DNA of 64,000 bases from Perca fluviatilis. Taxonomy: Eukaryota; Chordata; Actinopteri; Perciformes; Percidae. Under the pieces are notes generated by a model, which did not search any database, was not told where the DNA came from, and saw nothing but the letters and a program-made list of their open reading frames with translations. Each line of letters opens with the position of its first letter. The stretch's first letter is position 1. Of this stretch, positions 41,162 through 58,900 are shown piece by piece. The stretch covers positions 27,423,579 through 27,487,578 of the forward strand of contig NC_053114.1 of NCBI RefSeq assembly GCF_010015445.1, given 5' to 3'. Position numbers and translations under genes: made by a program.

Positions 41162-41821
41162 TGGAATATTGAATTAACTGAGTCATTCCCTGTGCTTTTT
41201 GCGTGACTACATAAATTACTAACAAATTCATGTTTTCTGATAAGAAAATCTAAACTCAAGGTATACTTTCTTCTTTTTCTGGAGCCCATGGTCTTCATCA
41301 GTTCCCATGGAGATAGCTGTGGTTATATCATTGTCTCTGTTCAACAATGGTCTTAGAATAGCTTGAGCAAAGTCCATCTGCTGAGAAGGGCTGTGAAATG
41401 TTGAAAGCTCTAGAAAAAGCCAGTAAGCAGACCCTGAGTTAAGTTTTATTTTTCACATTATTGTCAAAATACTATTATTATATTTCATATATTTGAAAGA
41501 GATCAGGCACGAGATTAAAGTATGTAATGTAAGGCAGTTTTTAAGGCAAATTAATGCTAAAGTCATATTTTGTTTTACATTACAGCACAGCAGTGTTATC
41601 AAGGACGTAATAGAGAATGTAACTTGTTAGCCTATATTACCTCTCATTATGATAGCCTTCAAATACAGTGCTCCAACTGCCACCCAGGGTAAATGATATG
41701 TACACAGCAGAGCCTTCCTTATCTACATTCTGAAATGGAGGTCATTAAAGAAAATCTATATTTTCACAACTGAAATACATTTTTATCCAAACCAAATTCT
41801 CTTAACTATATATAATTTGCA

Positions 41822-41822
41822 G

Positions 41823-41867
<45 letters not shown>
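41822..41867. repeat. (TA)n microsatellite, left flank of transposon B copy 2
   Basis: About 23 TA units directly abutting the transposon terminus at 41868. Confidence 0.95.
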
Positions 41868-41870
<3 letters not shown>

Positions 41871-43491
41871 TGCCTTGCGAAAGTATTCGGCCCCCTTGAA
41901 CGTTTCGACCTTTTGCCACATTTCAGGCCTCAAACATAAAGATATAAAACTGTAATTTTTTGTGAAGAATCAACAACAAGTGGGTCCCAATTATGAAGTG
42001 GAACGAAATTCATTGGCTATTTCAAACTTTTTAACAAATAAAAACTGGAAAAAGTGGGCGTGCAAAATTATTCAGCCCCTTTACTTTCAGTGCAGCAAAC
42101 TCTCCAGAAGTTCAGTGAGGATCTCTGAATGATCCAATGTTGACCTAAATGACTAATCATGATAAATAAAACAAGCTGTATGTAATCAAGTCTCCGTATA
42201 AATGCACCTGCTCTGTGATAGTCTCAGAGGTCCGTGTAAAGCGCAGAGAGCATCATGAAGAACAAGGAACACACCAGGCAGGTCCGAGATACTGTTGTGG
42301 AGAAGTTTATAGCCGGATTTGGATACAAAAAGATTTCCCAAGCTTTAAACATCCCAAGGAGCACTGTGCAAGCGATAATATTGAAATGGAAGGAGTATCA
42401 GACCACTACAAATCTACGAAGACCCGGCCGTCCCTCTAAACTTTCAGCTCATACAATGAGAAGACTGATCAGAGATGCAGCCAAGAGGCCCATGATCACT
42501 CTGGATGAACTGCAGAGATCTACAGCTGAGGCGGGAGACTCTGTCCATAGGACAACAATCAGTCGTATACTGCACAAATATGGCCTTTATGGAAGAGTGG
42601 CAAGAAGAAAGCCATTTCTTAAAGATATCCATAAAAAGTGTCGTTTAAAGTTTGCCAAAAGCCACCTGGGAGACACACCAAACGTGGAAGAAGGTGCTGT
42701 GGTCAGATGAAACCAAAATCAAACTTTTTGGCAACAATGCAAAACGTTATGTTTGGCGTAAAAGCAACACAGCTCATCACCCTGAACACACCATCCCCAC
42801 TGTCAAACATGGTGGTGGCAGCATCATGGTTTGGGCCTGCTTTTCTTCAGCAGGGACAGGGAAGATGGTTAAAATTGATGGGAAGATGGATGGAGCCAAA
42901 TACAGGACCATTCTGGAAGAAAACCTGATGGAGTCTGCAAAAGACCTGAGACTGGGACGGAGATTTGTCTTCCAACAAGACAATGATCCAAAACATAAAG
43001 CAAAATCTACAATGGAATGGTTCACAAATAAACATATCCAGGAGTTAGAATGGCCAAGTCAAAGTCCAGACCTGAATCCCATCGAGAATCTGTGGAAAGA
43101 ACTGAAAACTGCTGTTCACAAACGCTCTCCATCCAACCTCACTGAGCTCGAGCTGTTTTGCAAGGAGGAATGGGCAAAAATGTCAGTCTCTCGATGTGCA
43201 AAACTGATAGAGACATACCCCAAGCGACTTACAGCTGTAATCGCAGCAAAAGGTGGCGCTACAAAGTATTAACTTAAGGGGGCTGAATAATTTTGCACGC
43301 CCAATATTTCAGTTTTTTATTTGTTTAAAAGGTTTGAAATATCCAATAAATTTCGTTCCACTTCATGATTGTGTCCCACTTGTTGTTGATTCTTCACAAA
43401 AAATTACAGTTTTATATCTTAATGTTTGAGGCCTGAAATGTGGCAAAAGGTCGAAAAGTTCAAGGGGGCCGAATACTTTCGCAAGGCACTG
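41868..43491 (+). mobile_element. Tc1-like transposon B, copy 2
   Basis: A 1624-bp element with the same CAGTGCCTTGCGAAAGTATT ends and long inverted repeats as copy 1 at 14672. It is inserted within a (TA)n tract, which supplies the TA target site. It lies downstream of CARMIL2, and its transposase is almost intact. Confidence 0.95.
42255..43272 (+). pseudogene. Tc1-family DD34E transposase, nearly intact (one frameshift)
   Basis: The gene starts [18 protein letters not shown] with paired-like helix-turn-helix DNA-binding motifs ([15 protein letters not shown], then [17 protein letters not shown]). It reads open to about 42682. A two-base loss against copy 1 then shifts the frame. The downstream frame, usable from about 42652 to the TAA at 43272, holds WSDETKIKLFG (first Asp), [14 protein letters not shown] (second Asp) and [15 protein letters not shown] (Glu), a DD34E triad. 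Total length would be about 339 residues, normal for fish Tc1 transposases. As it stands the protein would be truncated before the catalytic domain. Confidence 0.9.
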
Positions 43492-43499
43492 TATGTATG

Positions 43500-43574
<75 letters not shown>
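43500..43574. repeat. (TA)n microsatellite, right flank of transposon B copy 2
   Basis: TGTATGTATG followed by about 35 TA units directly after the transposon end. Confidence 0.95.
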
Positions 43575-43577
<3 letters not shown>

Positions 43578-44464
43578 AGCAAACTCAAAAGCTTACTGTG
43601 TTTTTCCCGTTTCTTATGAAGACAACTGGCTAAAGCCTTTAGTACAGGATATAATGAAAGTGATCCTCATTTAGCCTCATTCATAAATGTTTCTTACATT
43701 TAACTTGTGTTCTTGAGCAAAATGTCTACATAAAAAAACTGTGTGGAAATCATAACAATACACTACATCTTGATCTTGAACACAGGTATAGCTGATGATG
43801 AATAAACGCTGATGTTTTTGTAGGCTCCTTTTTTTTTTATAGCCTATGCACCGTTGATGAGACCGACATCCTGGAAATGAAAGGCCAGCTGGAAGAGGGG
43901 AGTGTAAACAATTTTAGGTGTGGTTAATACACAAAAACAGAAAACTATTGCAGCTGTGTGAGTTATTTTGCCTTGTTCCTTGTTTTAGAGGTGTTTAAGC
44001 CATTTGATTCACGATAGCCCAGAACATTGACCCAGCAGCTCTTTGCAGTGCAGTCTAATGTGAATTTAAAATCTGAATAAGATGTATTGCCAAGTACGTT
44101 TTTCAATGACAATGAACTTGCCTTGGTGTTTGGTGCATATTTAAACATATGAAAAGGAAATACATAAATAAAAAGCAAGTGCAACAGACAAGAACATACA
44201 TTTAGATTGATAGTTTTAAATAACCCGCTGATGTCATCATCCAGACCAGCAGGTGTCGCTGGTGGGGACATCGGCCAGAAAAACCGCACTTCATCACCAG
44301 GAAGAGGAGGGCCGAGGGAAACGACGGTAGAGAAATTGTTGTGGATTGTCCACACAAGTGTTGAGAGTTTCTTTTGATATTCAGATAATCCAGCGAGTTA
44401 CGAACCAACTACCACCAGAGGTACATTTATAGGAGGATTTAGCCTCGTCGTGCAAACGTTAGAG

Positions 44465-48007
<3,543 letters not shown>

Positions 48008-48391
48008 CTTGAGTGAACAGAAGTACGTCTCGCTGTCTCTGTGAGTGCAGTCCTGTGTGAGTGAAGATGAGAGACAATGTGGAGAAAAAAAATACTTCTC
48101 ATCTTTTTAGCTCAACTTTCACAAAGGAAAAGCTTGTCATGTCAGGTATATTGACAGTTCACAAGGGTGTTTATACTGTTAGAAGAAGAAAATGAAAATG
48201 TCATGCGTCTGTTTTTTTGTTTTTTTTTATCTTGAGAAACTGCTAGTTTGTGTAGTACTCAAGTCTGTCTATTCCAGTGTGGTTATAATCTGATTTTATG
48301 TCCTCTGAGGAGGCTAATGTTGGATTAAACAAACTGTCATTGAGTTTTCCTGTTTTAACCTGTAACAATGCTGTGCTCATTTTTTCTTTTT

Positions 48392-48397
48392 AATAAA
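48392..48397 (+). terminator. NUDT21 polyadenylation signal
   Basis: AATAAA about 385 bases after the stop codon, in T-rich sequence. Confidence 0.6.
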
Positions 48398-48419
48398 ACA
48401 GTCTTTTGAGTATGTTTTT

Positions 48420-50111
48420 ATACAATTTGAAGAGCAAGTGAGTTGTTATTGTTTCTGTTTACCTGTCACTTAATTCCAGACTGAGATGAAGCCACTACTG
48501 TATTAAATTGCTCAACAGTTACAACAGAAAGTACTGTGATGACAAAACAATCAAATGCTGTTGTTTTATATGTTCCCTTATTTGGTGGGTTGTTGTACAC
48601 TTGCCAAAAAGGCAGTGATCTTGTCCCAATCCGCTATATACATGGGTATCAACTATCCAGTCTATACACATCAATTGAATGTGAAAACCAAAATATTTAA
48701 GCACGAGTCACTACTGGAACTCATGAGGCTGAAATAAGATAAGTGAGTGTGGTACAGAAAAATTGGTCACTTTCAGTGTGTAACTTGACTGACTTTGCCC
48801 TGAAGTTGACCTTTTAGGCAGACAAGTACCACCCCAATGAGCTTAAATCACTTGTTCATGTCTAGGGTTAAAGTTAGATATGTGCTGTGTTACAACCAGG
48901 TACTAAGTACTAATTCTAAGATAGTTTGAGTACATTCACATTGGAAAAATTATAGTGGCGGTGTGCGTATTTCACAGATTATTCACTCACTCCATAACCA
49001 CAACACAATTAATTTTCATTTCATAATTAGGTTGATAGGACTTTTCTTTTTTTTTGCCGACTTTTGAATGTATTCTGCATGATATTATAATAATTTATCC
49101 ATTCTCTAAACCGCTTATTCTGTTTAGGTCATCCCAGCAAACACTGGGCAGCATTGTTTTACTGTATGTAATGTAAGAGTCTAATCAAATGAAAACAAAT
49201 CATAATCATGCCTAATGGAACATTGTTCTTGACTGTTTTTAAATATGTTTTGTTTTGAACTTTGTGAATCTGCAATGCTGCAGGCTTTGATTGTGGGACT
49301 GTGAGTATGCACAGTATAGTATAGAATGGAGTGGTTTGGTTGTCTTGCAGCAAGGTGAAATATCTGACACTGAACTGAACACAAGAAACCATAAAAAGTT
49401 AAAGGTTCAATAATGCTGTGGTTAAAATGGCAATCTCTGAAGTATATCCTGTATTATATCGTATATATTTTAGGAAAGTCTGCATTTCATTTTTAAATGC
49501 TACCACGCTAGATTCCACTCAAGAATATTCTCACATTTAAACATGACAAAAATAATATATTTTTTCATGAGAACCAGTATTCTCCAAAAAGCAATCCAAA
49601 TCTAAAATTTTATGTGTAAAATGTGCAAAAATATCATATTAGAAGTAAATCAGGTGTGGTAACAAAATATTACACTAAAAGAATAGAAGATCGGTGGTCT
49701 CTCTCACTACATCTGTATTGGAAAAACATTTTCCTAAACAATATTGTAGGTGTCAAAGATAAGGACAAATTATATATTTGATCATTTCCCACCACTGACC
49801 ACCTTCCCTTCTTTCCTCCATCTTTCCTGCCTTCCATCTCCATACTGCCCCTCCCTCCTTTTATTTTTTTTTTAATCATGATAAACATTTAACAAAGTAT
49901 TTTCTCCTTCCACTCCCTACCATCTCACTCCTATCCTCCATTTCCTTCCTCTTCCTTTCCTTCTTCTTTTCCACATTACTCCTTCCTTTCTCTTTCCTCC
50001 ACTTCTTCCAGTGCCTCCTTTCTTTTCCTCTTCATTTTATTCCACGTTCCTTCCTTCCTATTTGCTGTCTCAGACCAGATGTTAAAGAGAAAATATATAT
50101 TAGAGGCTATA
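48420..50111. other. Spacer between NUDT21 and OGFOD1
   Basis: No coding sequence recognised. A short repeat fragment (CCATTCTCTAAACCGCTTAT) lies at about 49100. A pyrimidine-rich CTTCCTTT-type stretch runs from about 49790 to 50080, just before the OGFOD1 start codon, where its promoter should lie. Confidence 0.5.
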
Positions 50112-52293
50112 ATGGCGTCCAAACGACAACCGGATGAGAGTGTGAAAACAGACAAGAAGAAGAAGAAGAAGAAGAAGACGACTTGTGAAGAAACAGCTGA
50201 ACTTTGTTCAGTTGTGGGAAAGCTAATTGAGACTGTGTGAGGCGTGGGGCCAAAGCAGTCCCTGCAAGACGGGTTGAAACCAGAAAAATAACGACTTTTA
50301 ATGTAGCATTCTGAAACCAGATGGTTAACTGACAGTCAGGTGAAAATGGAATGAGCTCTGCTACATCCTTCTATACTGCTTCCTTCTACCTCCTTTCCTC
50401 ACTGTTTCTCCATTTGCTCTTTCTTCTCTCTTTCCTTTTCAGCAAACGAATATGCGTGAAGCAGATGGCCCAGTAATGCCAAAACCTGGCTGATTACTTT
50501 CTGCCACGCCATTTCTAGTATTTCTTTGTCCTTCCTGGTCATTATTTATTTTCTTGTGTGTGTTCTTTTCTCCATTGGCTGTGTTGGGTTTCCTATGTCC
50601 ACGGATCCTTCCTAGTTTGAAGCCTGTGTCTCTCTCTCTCTGAGGCCAAGATCTCTGTGACTAGAAGCAGAAGGGGAGGTAACCTTAACCATATACCTCT
50701 CAGAGAAGATTCGTGGCCCCTCTTTTTTTTCCCCAGAGCAAGAACCCAGGGCTCGGTTTCTCCCATTTCTAGCCTGGGCCATAGGCGAAGGGCCTTTTTT
50801 CCTTTTTTGCTTTCCTTCCTACTATTTTGTGTCTTCTGTGTCTCGTTCCTTGTCCATTCTGCACAAAAATACAATTCTATATCTATCATATATTATGTGT
50901 GGGGATTTTCAAGAAAAATTTTTAATTTGTTTGTGGTAAGTAACAGGGGTGTCTGTGTCTTGGGATCTGTGTCTCATTGATTTCGCATTACGAAACCCCG
51001 GAAGGCGTAAGGCGGAAACCCAGTGGTGAACTTGCATTTGTATTATCCATGCGTATAGGTGTCATGGCCTTTAAATCAAACCTTCTAATATGTCTAAAGA
51101 CCGGAGTTAAGCATAATTGTTTTTCCCATTTTATTTGATTTCAAGGTTCATCTACCCCGCCACGGCTCTTACTTTTCCTCTGTGTCCTCTGTGTGCCTTA
51201 TGTGTCCTTCTGTCTCCTGTGTCTGTCTTCTATTTTTTCTCCACATGTGCTGTTGTGTCTCACTCAGTGGCTGTCCTCTTCTCTGTCCCCGTCGTGCTTA
51301 AGCCAACTGCAAAACAGAAATTCGATTGCCCAACCCTCACTTGCTCTGTGTGTCTCTGTTTGTGTGTGCAATCTGGGGTTGACACCTCCCTTTCCCTCAC
51401 TACAACACTCAAAACTTCCTCCTTAGCGAGACCTTAGTGGAGGGAACCTCAAAAACTGCTGGAGACTCAACTCTAAGAAGCAGCGTCTCAAATTTACGAT
51501 TGTCTCTCCGGCTGACCTCATTTATCCTTTGTTGTGTGTCTGTGCTCTTTTTGTTGTTGTTCCACACTCGGCTCACTGAGGAAGAACAGAGCCACATATC
51601 GCAGGACTGAGGTAAAAAATAATGGAGTGTTCTTCCCATTGTTACTCATGTATGATTGACTATAATATATGTAATAATATGTTATATATATATATATGTG
51701 TAATATGTATATATATTGTATATATATATTAATGTATCAACCAATATTGACATATATATATATAGTAACAACATATATATGTGTATATATGATATATATG
51801 GCTCTTAATGACAATAATGACAATATTGTATATATGTGTATATATGTATATTTAATAATAATGTAGCAACATATATATGGCATGTATGTAATATTATTAT
51901 GTACTATGTATGTAATAACGTAACATATGTATGGCAATAACAACTTTCTTTTATATCATTTTTTATTTTTTTTTTGCTTTGTTATGTGTTTTTGTGTTTT
52001 TGTTTTTTTTTTTGTCTGTGCTGTGTGTATGTATATATATATGTAATAATATGTAATAATATATATAATATTATGCTCTTTCTTCTGTGTGTCTGTTTTA
52101 TTTGTGTCGCTGTGTGTCTCTGTGTGCTGTGTGTGTCTTCCTGCCTCTCTGTCTCTCTGTGTCTCTCTGTCTCTCTGTCTCTCTCTCTCTCTGTCAAATA
52201 TATATATTTGTGTGTGTGTGATGTTGTGTGTGTTTTTCCTCTCTCCCTGCTGTCTGTCTCTCTCTCTCTGTCTTGTCTCTGTGTCTCTCTGTC

Positions 52294-52324
<31 letters not shown>

Positions 52325-52758
52325 GCGTGCCATATTTTGTTTTGTGTGCTCAAGCAATACACTTGTTTTGTTTTGCTCTTGGGAAAAGTCCCCTGTGTCT
52401 CTCTCTGTCTGTCTCTCTCTCTCTGTCTCTGCTGTATATGTGTATGTGTGTGTGTATGTGTGTGTGTATGTGTGATGATATATGTGTGTATGTATGTATG
52501 TGTGTTATATGTCCTGTATGTGTATATGTATATGTGTGTGTGTTGTATGTGTATATGTGTATATGATTGTATGTGTATGTATATGTGTATATATATGTGT
52601 ATATATGTGTATATATGTGTATATATATGTGTGTATATGTGTATATATGTGTATATGTGTATATATATGTGTATATGTATGTATATGTATATATGTGTAT
52701 ATGATTTATGTTTCATATGTATATATATATATGTGTGCTATATATATATATGATATGG

Positions 52759-52789
<31 letters not shown>

Positions 52790-52925
52790 TATATATCTGT
52801 ATATATATATATATAGTGTGCTATATATATATGTATATCACTCACTATCCTCTCATATATATATATGTATGTATATATATATATATGTATGTATATATAT
52901 ATATATGTATGTGTATATATATATG

Positions 52926-52998
<73 letters not shown>

Positions 52999-55900
52999 GT
53001 ATATATGTGTGTATATATATATATATGTATGTATGTATATATGTATGTTGGTATGAGTTTTTTGTGGCAGAGTCTGAGTAAATTATGATCATAATGGTTG
53101 GTCTCAGCATGAGCTACAAGTGGAATAAAAGTGCTTTGAAGAGAGAGAGCTCATTCTGTCAGGTGGAATCAAAAGCTAACAAACTTGTTTTGATGCAATT
53201 TTTAATACAGATCGTCTGTTCTGATAGACATCACATTGACTCAATTAATCAATCAAACTTTTACACACAATTTTACACACTCATCGGAAGCAAGTTGGCG
53301 TCTTATTGTCTTGGTTAAGAGAGTAGAGACGGTATTAAACCACCAAACAAACAATAAATGGCCAATTAAAGAGAGAGTTTGGATCTTTTTAAGGAGGGTT
53401 GTTTGAGGTACCTATCCATAGTCAGTATATTACCCAGTAGATGGCGGTTGGCACGCCCCCAGTGTGGTGAAGCAGGCAGGATTACTGACATGGAAGCAAA
53501 GCAATGTACTGCTGTGTCTGGGGCCCACACACCAAAACATATTTTAGTCACCTAAAATATATATTTATATTTTCACTGCTTAACCTTGCCGTCAGACAGC
53601 TCTTTTCATATCTAAAAATCAACAGGGCAAATTATGTATTTGTCATCATACATTCTTTAACTTAGCAGCATAGGAATTACATGGCTGAAATGCTGAAGTT
53701 GGCCCAGTGGTAGTGAGGCATGTTGAGGGTTATTTATCAGCTCCACCAGGTGGAGCCAGAGATCACATCTGCCTACTAATTAGTACATTTCCTTCATTTA
53801 GTGCTGTTGATTCTGTTAGCATTAACAAGTGGCATGATGTACAGTGAACACAATGGAAAATGGGCTCAGCTGCAGTTGCTCACAGGGGGATCCTTGTTAA
53901 GCAGAAGGACTGTTTGTTATTCAGTCTGGTGGTTCCAGTGCTGAACTTTGCAGTGAACACAAGGGTAGCGCACTATATGTTATTACAGCTGTGTAAATGT
54001 TGGGGCTTTCAAAAAATGACTAGAAACAAAGATATTTTTGTAGAGTTATGGAGCAGTAGTAGCCGCCAAACCTGCCAAGAGGTTCAGTGTTTGAACCAAG
54101 TCCAAGAAAAAAATAAGATTTCAGTGTATAAATCAAGATGGATATGAGCTGGGTGTCAAGTCTGAATCCAAGACAACACCTTTGAGACTCAAACAATACC
54201 AGGTAGCAAAAAAATAATAAGCAATCCTTTCCTTTTATTTTGAAATAATGTGCATTTGTTTCATTACAATTATGACAAGCTGTGTTTACAGTGAGAGACT
54301 GCAACATATAATTTCTTCTAAATACGTATTTGTTGTTATACATATTGCTACACCTACTAAGGAAATACAGCCCTGAGGAATAACTACCATAATTAAATAC
54401 ACAATAACGGCCTCCTCTTGTGATCATCTATTATTTATGCCACAACAAAATGTCACGGTAGGATTGAGCAGTTGAACAATCTGTCTATGTGGCGAGGCTT
54501 TCAAAATGTCTCATTAAATACAAGGTTAAAGGTTCATCCACATTGTCAATACAAAACAGGATTGCACCATAAAATGTAAATGTATACTGTATATATATTT
54601 CCATGTGTCACTGTTTTCAGGGCAGCACTGTTTGGGCGTTTCCGGTCCTGGCTCGGGGAAGTGTTGGGGGTTGAACTGGAGCCCACTGTGGATATTTCTT
54701 GTGCAAAATATGAATACACAGGTGAGCTTGTTTTTAAAATCATGCAGAAAGGGCTGTTTTACGTTTAGGCTGTTTGATCAGATTATTGGTGAGTTGACGT
54801 GAATGTTCCTTTTTTCTGTATGTAATGTTCTCTCTTCCTTATTAGATGTTCTTTTGTGTCATGATGATGAATTGGAGGGGAGGCGCGTTGCTTTCATCCT
54901 GTATCTCGTGCCTCCGTGGCAGAGCAGCGACGGGGGAACCCTCGATCTTTACACAACAGACAGTGAGTGCCTCATTTTGTGTGTATTTCTGTGCTTTCAG
55001 ATAACAGAAGCGTATAAGTGTATAATTTCCATCTTTGTCATCAGGTAATTTCCAACCGCAGAGTATAGTGAAGTCGCTCATACCCTCTTTGAACACGCTC
55101 GTCCTCTTTGAAGTTTCTCCAGTCTCCTTTCACCAAGTAAGAATAACCGTTCCTGCCTGTTTTTCATCACTGTTTCACCCAAGAAGCAGCTGTGATTGCA
55201 CATTGATTGTAGATCGATAACATGTGTTGTTTGTCCAGGTGTCAGAGGTTTTGACACAGGACAAGTGTCGTCTGTCTCTGAGCGGCTGGTTTCACGGGCC
55301 GTCTTTGGAGCGTCCTCGTCGCCACATAGAGCCCCCCGTCCCACGGAGCCCACACTTACCGAGAGATGTGAGTTTGGTCAAACATGCACACTATATTTAT
55401 AGAAATAGTTTTAGGAAATACACTCAGTTGCTTTCCAGCCTTTCTTTCTTTAGATGAGAGGATCAATATCTTGTGTTTTTATGGCAAATATGAAGCTACA
55501 GCTGGTTAGCTTAGCTAAGCTTAGCTTAGCATAAGGACTGGAAACAGGGGGAGACAGCTAGCCTGGCTCTGTCCAAAGGTAACAGAATCCACCTACCACC
55601 CTAAATCTCAATAATAACAACACAGTAACACGTTACATCAAGTTTGTCTTAAGGGTAAAGACAGCATGTTTCAGATTTACTTCAGACTATTTCCTGGCTG
55701 TGAGCAGTGACTTCCTGAATAGGAGCAAAGCTAATTCGTGAGCTTAGAATTATAAGGTTCTATCTCCGTTTAGGGTAGTTCTGAGATATTGAGCATCAAA
55801 GTTTTTACATCAAAACTGTATGTAGTATAATATACTATTAATAACTAACAATATATATATATATATATATTTTTTTTTTTTAGATTTGTTTTTATTAACA

Positions 55901-58900
55901 GAAGTTCTTACAAGATATTAAAGGTGTGTAGTAAGGATCTACAATTTGATACATTGAAGGTTGTATTTCACAAAAGGAAATGCACACAAATGTGTAACCT
56001 TACAGATACACCGTACAAGGATAATGATTTTCAATTTTTGAACATCAGAAAATAAAACAAGAGAAAGGAAAAAGGCTAAGTAAATAAAATCAATACAAAA
56101 CAAAAGCACAAATATTACACAAACTTTCCCCTTCCCTTGTATGGTTCTCAATTTCCTTTCAATTATATATCTAAACAATCTATGTACAGTTTAAGTACCT
56201 ACACCCATCTGTGTATATACATATCTATTGTATATAAATCTACACACTACTTACAACAAATGCATCAATGAGGAAGTCATACCAGATAAACATGCAGAGG
56301 GCTAATTCGAAGGCGGTCCAGGAGGGCTCATACTAGCGTGGTCAGCCAAGTCCAGAGAAGGCAGAATGTCTGTGAAGGGGCCCTAGATTTCTCTAAAGGT
56401 TGCATGTTTCCCTCTCACATTATATAATATCTTTTCGGGTGTGCAGTAAGACACAAGCTCATTAATCCAATGTCTTACTGATGGTGAATTTTCAGATTTC
56501 CAGTTAATCAGAATACATTTTTTTACTGCAGTGCTCGCAAATAAGATAAAGTATTTCTTGTAGTAGTTCACATTAATAGAGCTTGTGTCCCCCAGGATCC
56601 AAAGTTTTGGATCCTGTTCAATTTGACTTCCTATTATCCTTGAGGTTAATTCAATGACACGTTTCCAAAATTGTTCTATCATTGGGCAACTCCATAGCAT
56701 GTGTATAAGATCACCATCGGTCACTTTACATCTCTGACATTTGGAGGAAATGTTGCTGTCAATTTTATGTAACCTGCAAGGGGTGTAGTATGTCCTATGG
56801 AATATATTAAATTGAATTTGTCTGTGTTTCGTGGAGGTTAGCACAGTCTGTGCTTGTTCCAGTAGATGATGCTATATGTACCTTTTGCCTCCTCATAAAT
56901 ACAGCCTAGGTCTTTTTCCCATTTCCCCTTTGTAGATGTTTTATCATAAACCGGTAACTTTCCATTGATTATACCATATATAGAAGATATTATTCCTTTT
57001 GTTGAACCATGTAATTTGTTACATAGGTGGGTTTCAAGAGGAGTTTCTTGTGGCATATATGGGAATGTTTCTTTGGATTTCTCCTTAACCCAGTCTCTGA
57101 TTTGTAGAAATTTAAAGAAACTGTCTTTGGGAAGATTGAATTTTTCATTTAGTTGTTGGAAGTTAGCAAATGTATCGTTAATGTACAAGTCAGCAACTGT
57201 CTGGACTCCTCTTTCCCTCCACCCCCGCAACACTGAGTCAGCTATGTGGTGTGAGAGGTTGGGATTACCCCACAAAGGTGAATTTCTAAAAAAATAAATA
57301 TTTGTGTCGAGAAGTGAGTGAGATTCTTGCCAAGCAGCAAATGTGTTCAGTATTATTGAGTTGTTTGTGAGTGTGGCTAAACATTTTTTTGTGCCTATGA
57401 ATGGAATATCCTTTAACGGAATAGATTTCATCTCATGTTGTTCTATTGGGACCCATCTAACCTCACTGTTCTCTGCATGCAGCCAGATCCAAATCGATCT
57501 GTACTGAGACGCAAGATAATAATTCCTAAAATTTGGTAAGTTGAGTCCTCCCCTTGAATATGGAGCCTGTAGAGAGAGGAGTTTGACCCTAGGGTTTTTT
57601 CTTCTTCTTTTTTCTTCTTTTCTGAAGAAACTCATGGGAACATTCATCGGGAGACATTGAAATAGGTAAATAAACTTAGGCAAAATGTTCATTTTGATAG
57701 TGTTGATTCTGCCTATGAGAGACAGTGGAAGATCAATCCATCTTTGGAGGTTAAGCTTGGTTTGTTCCAATAGTTTTATATAGTTCTGTTTAAATATATG
57801 CTCATCCGATTTACCAATTTGTATACCCAAATATTTAAAACCAATGGTGCACCATTTTAATGGGTCAGTGAGAGCTCTAATATTATTGTCCTGTATATTT
57901 AGTGGTAAGATCTCGCTTTTAGTGTAATTTAATGTATATCCTGAGACTGCACTATATTCTTTGAGGCATTTCAATAGAGGAGGGATTGATGTTTGCGGAT
58001 CAGTTATATATAATAAGAGGTCATCTGCATACAGAGAAAGTTTATGTTCATTTGAGCCAAATTTAATTCCTGCTATGGAGGTGTTAGAACGGATGGCAAT
58101 GGCTAATGGTTCAATTGCAAGCGCAAAGAGCAGGGGGGAGCTTGGACAGCCTTGCCTGCACCCTCTGGATAATGAGAAAGTGTTAGATAGAATGTCATTT
58201 GTTAAAATATTAGCTTTGGGAGCATTTAAAAGTGTTTTAACAAATTTAGTGAATTTCTCTCCAAATCCCATAGCCTTTAGAGTCTGGAATAGAAAGCTTG
58301 GTTCAATTCTGTCAAATGCTTTGTTTGCATCCATAGACATTATTAGCATAGGATTTAAATTTTTTTGTGCGGTGTTCAGTATGTGGAGCAGTCGCCGGTC
58401 TTTAACGAAACCCGTTTGGTCAGCGTGTATTATCTTAGGTATAACATCTTCCAGTCTGAGAGCAATTAGTTTGGATAGTATTTTATAATCTGCATTTAAG
58501 AGGCTGAGGGGTCTGTATGAGTCACATTTCTGTTTGTCCTTGCCCGGTTTTGGAAGCAGTGTGATTGTTGCGATTTCCAATGAATCTGGTAATTCTTTAT
58601 TTTCTAGAGCTTCTTTAATCATGTTCGTGAGTGGAGTTAATAGTTTTTTTGAAAAGGCCTTATAATACTCGACAGGGAAGCCATCTGGCCCGGGAGTCTT
58701 GTTATTTTGTAAAGAATTAATGGCATGGAGTACCTCCATTTCTGATATATCTGCATCAAGCAGATCTCTATCCTCATCTTGTAATTTGGGGAGGGTTATT
58801 CTATCCATGAACCTTTTTGCTCCAATATTATCAGCATCTTGCCCAGTTTTGTATACATTTTCATAGAATTGTTTGAATCCTGCATTAATGGATGATGAAT

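Larger units (their letters stand above)
40818..44464. other. Spacer between CARMIL2 and NUDT21
   Basis: It contains the CARMIL2 3' UTR, a (TA)n-flanked Tc1-like element and then the NUDT21 promoter. No other gene is visible. Confidence 0.5.

Noticed and set aside
51974..53081. Long open frames on both strands (259 and 244 codons) rich in Cys/Val/Tyr or Arg/His/Thr
   Set aside because: They are translations of microsatellite sequence, which lacks stop codons in several frames. There are no domains and no codon bias.
57961..58488. 175-codon plus-strand frame
   Set aside because: It is antisense to the LINE reverse transcriptase and encodes nothing recognisable.
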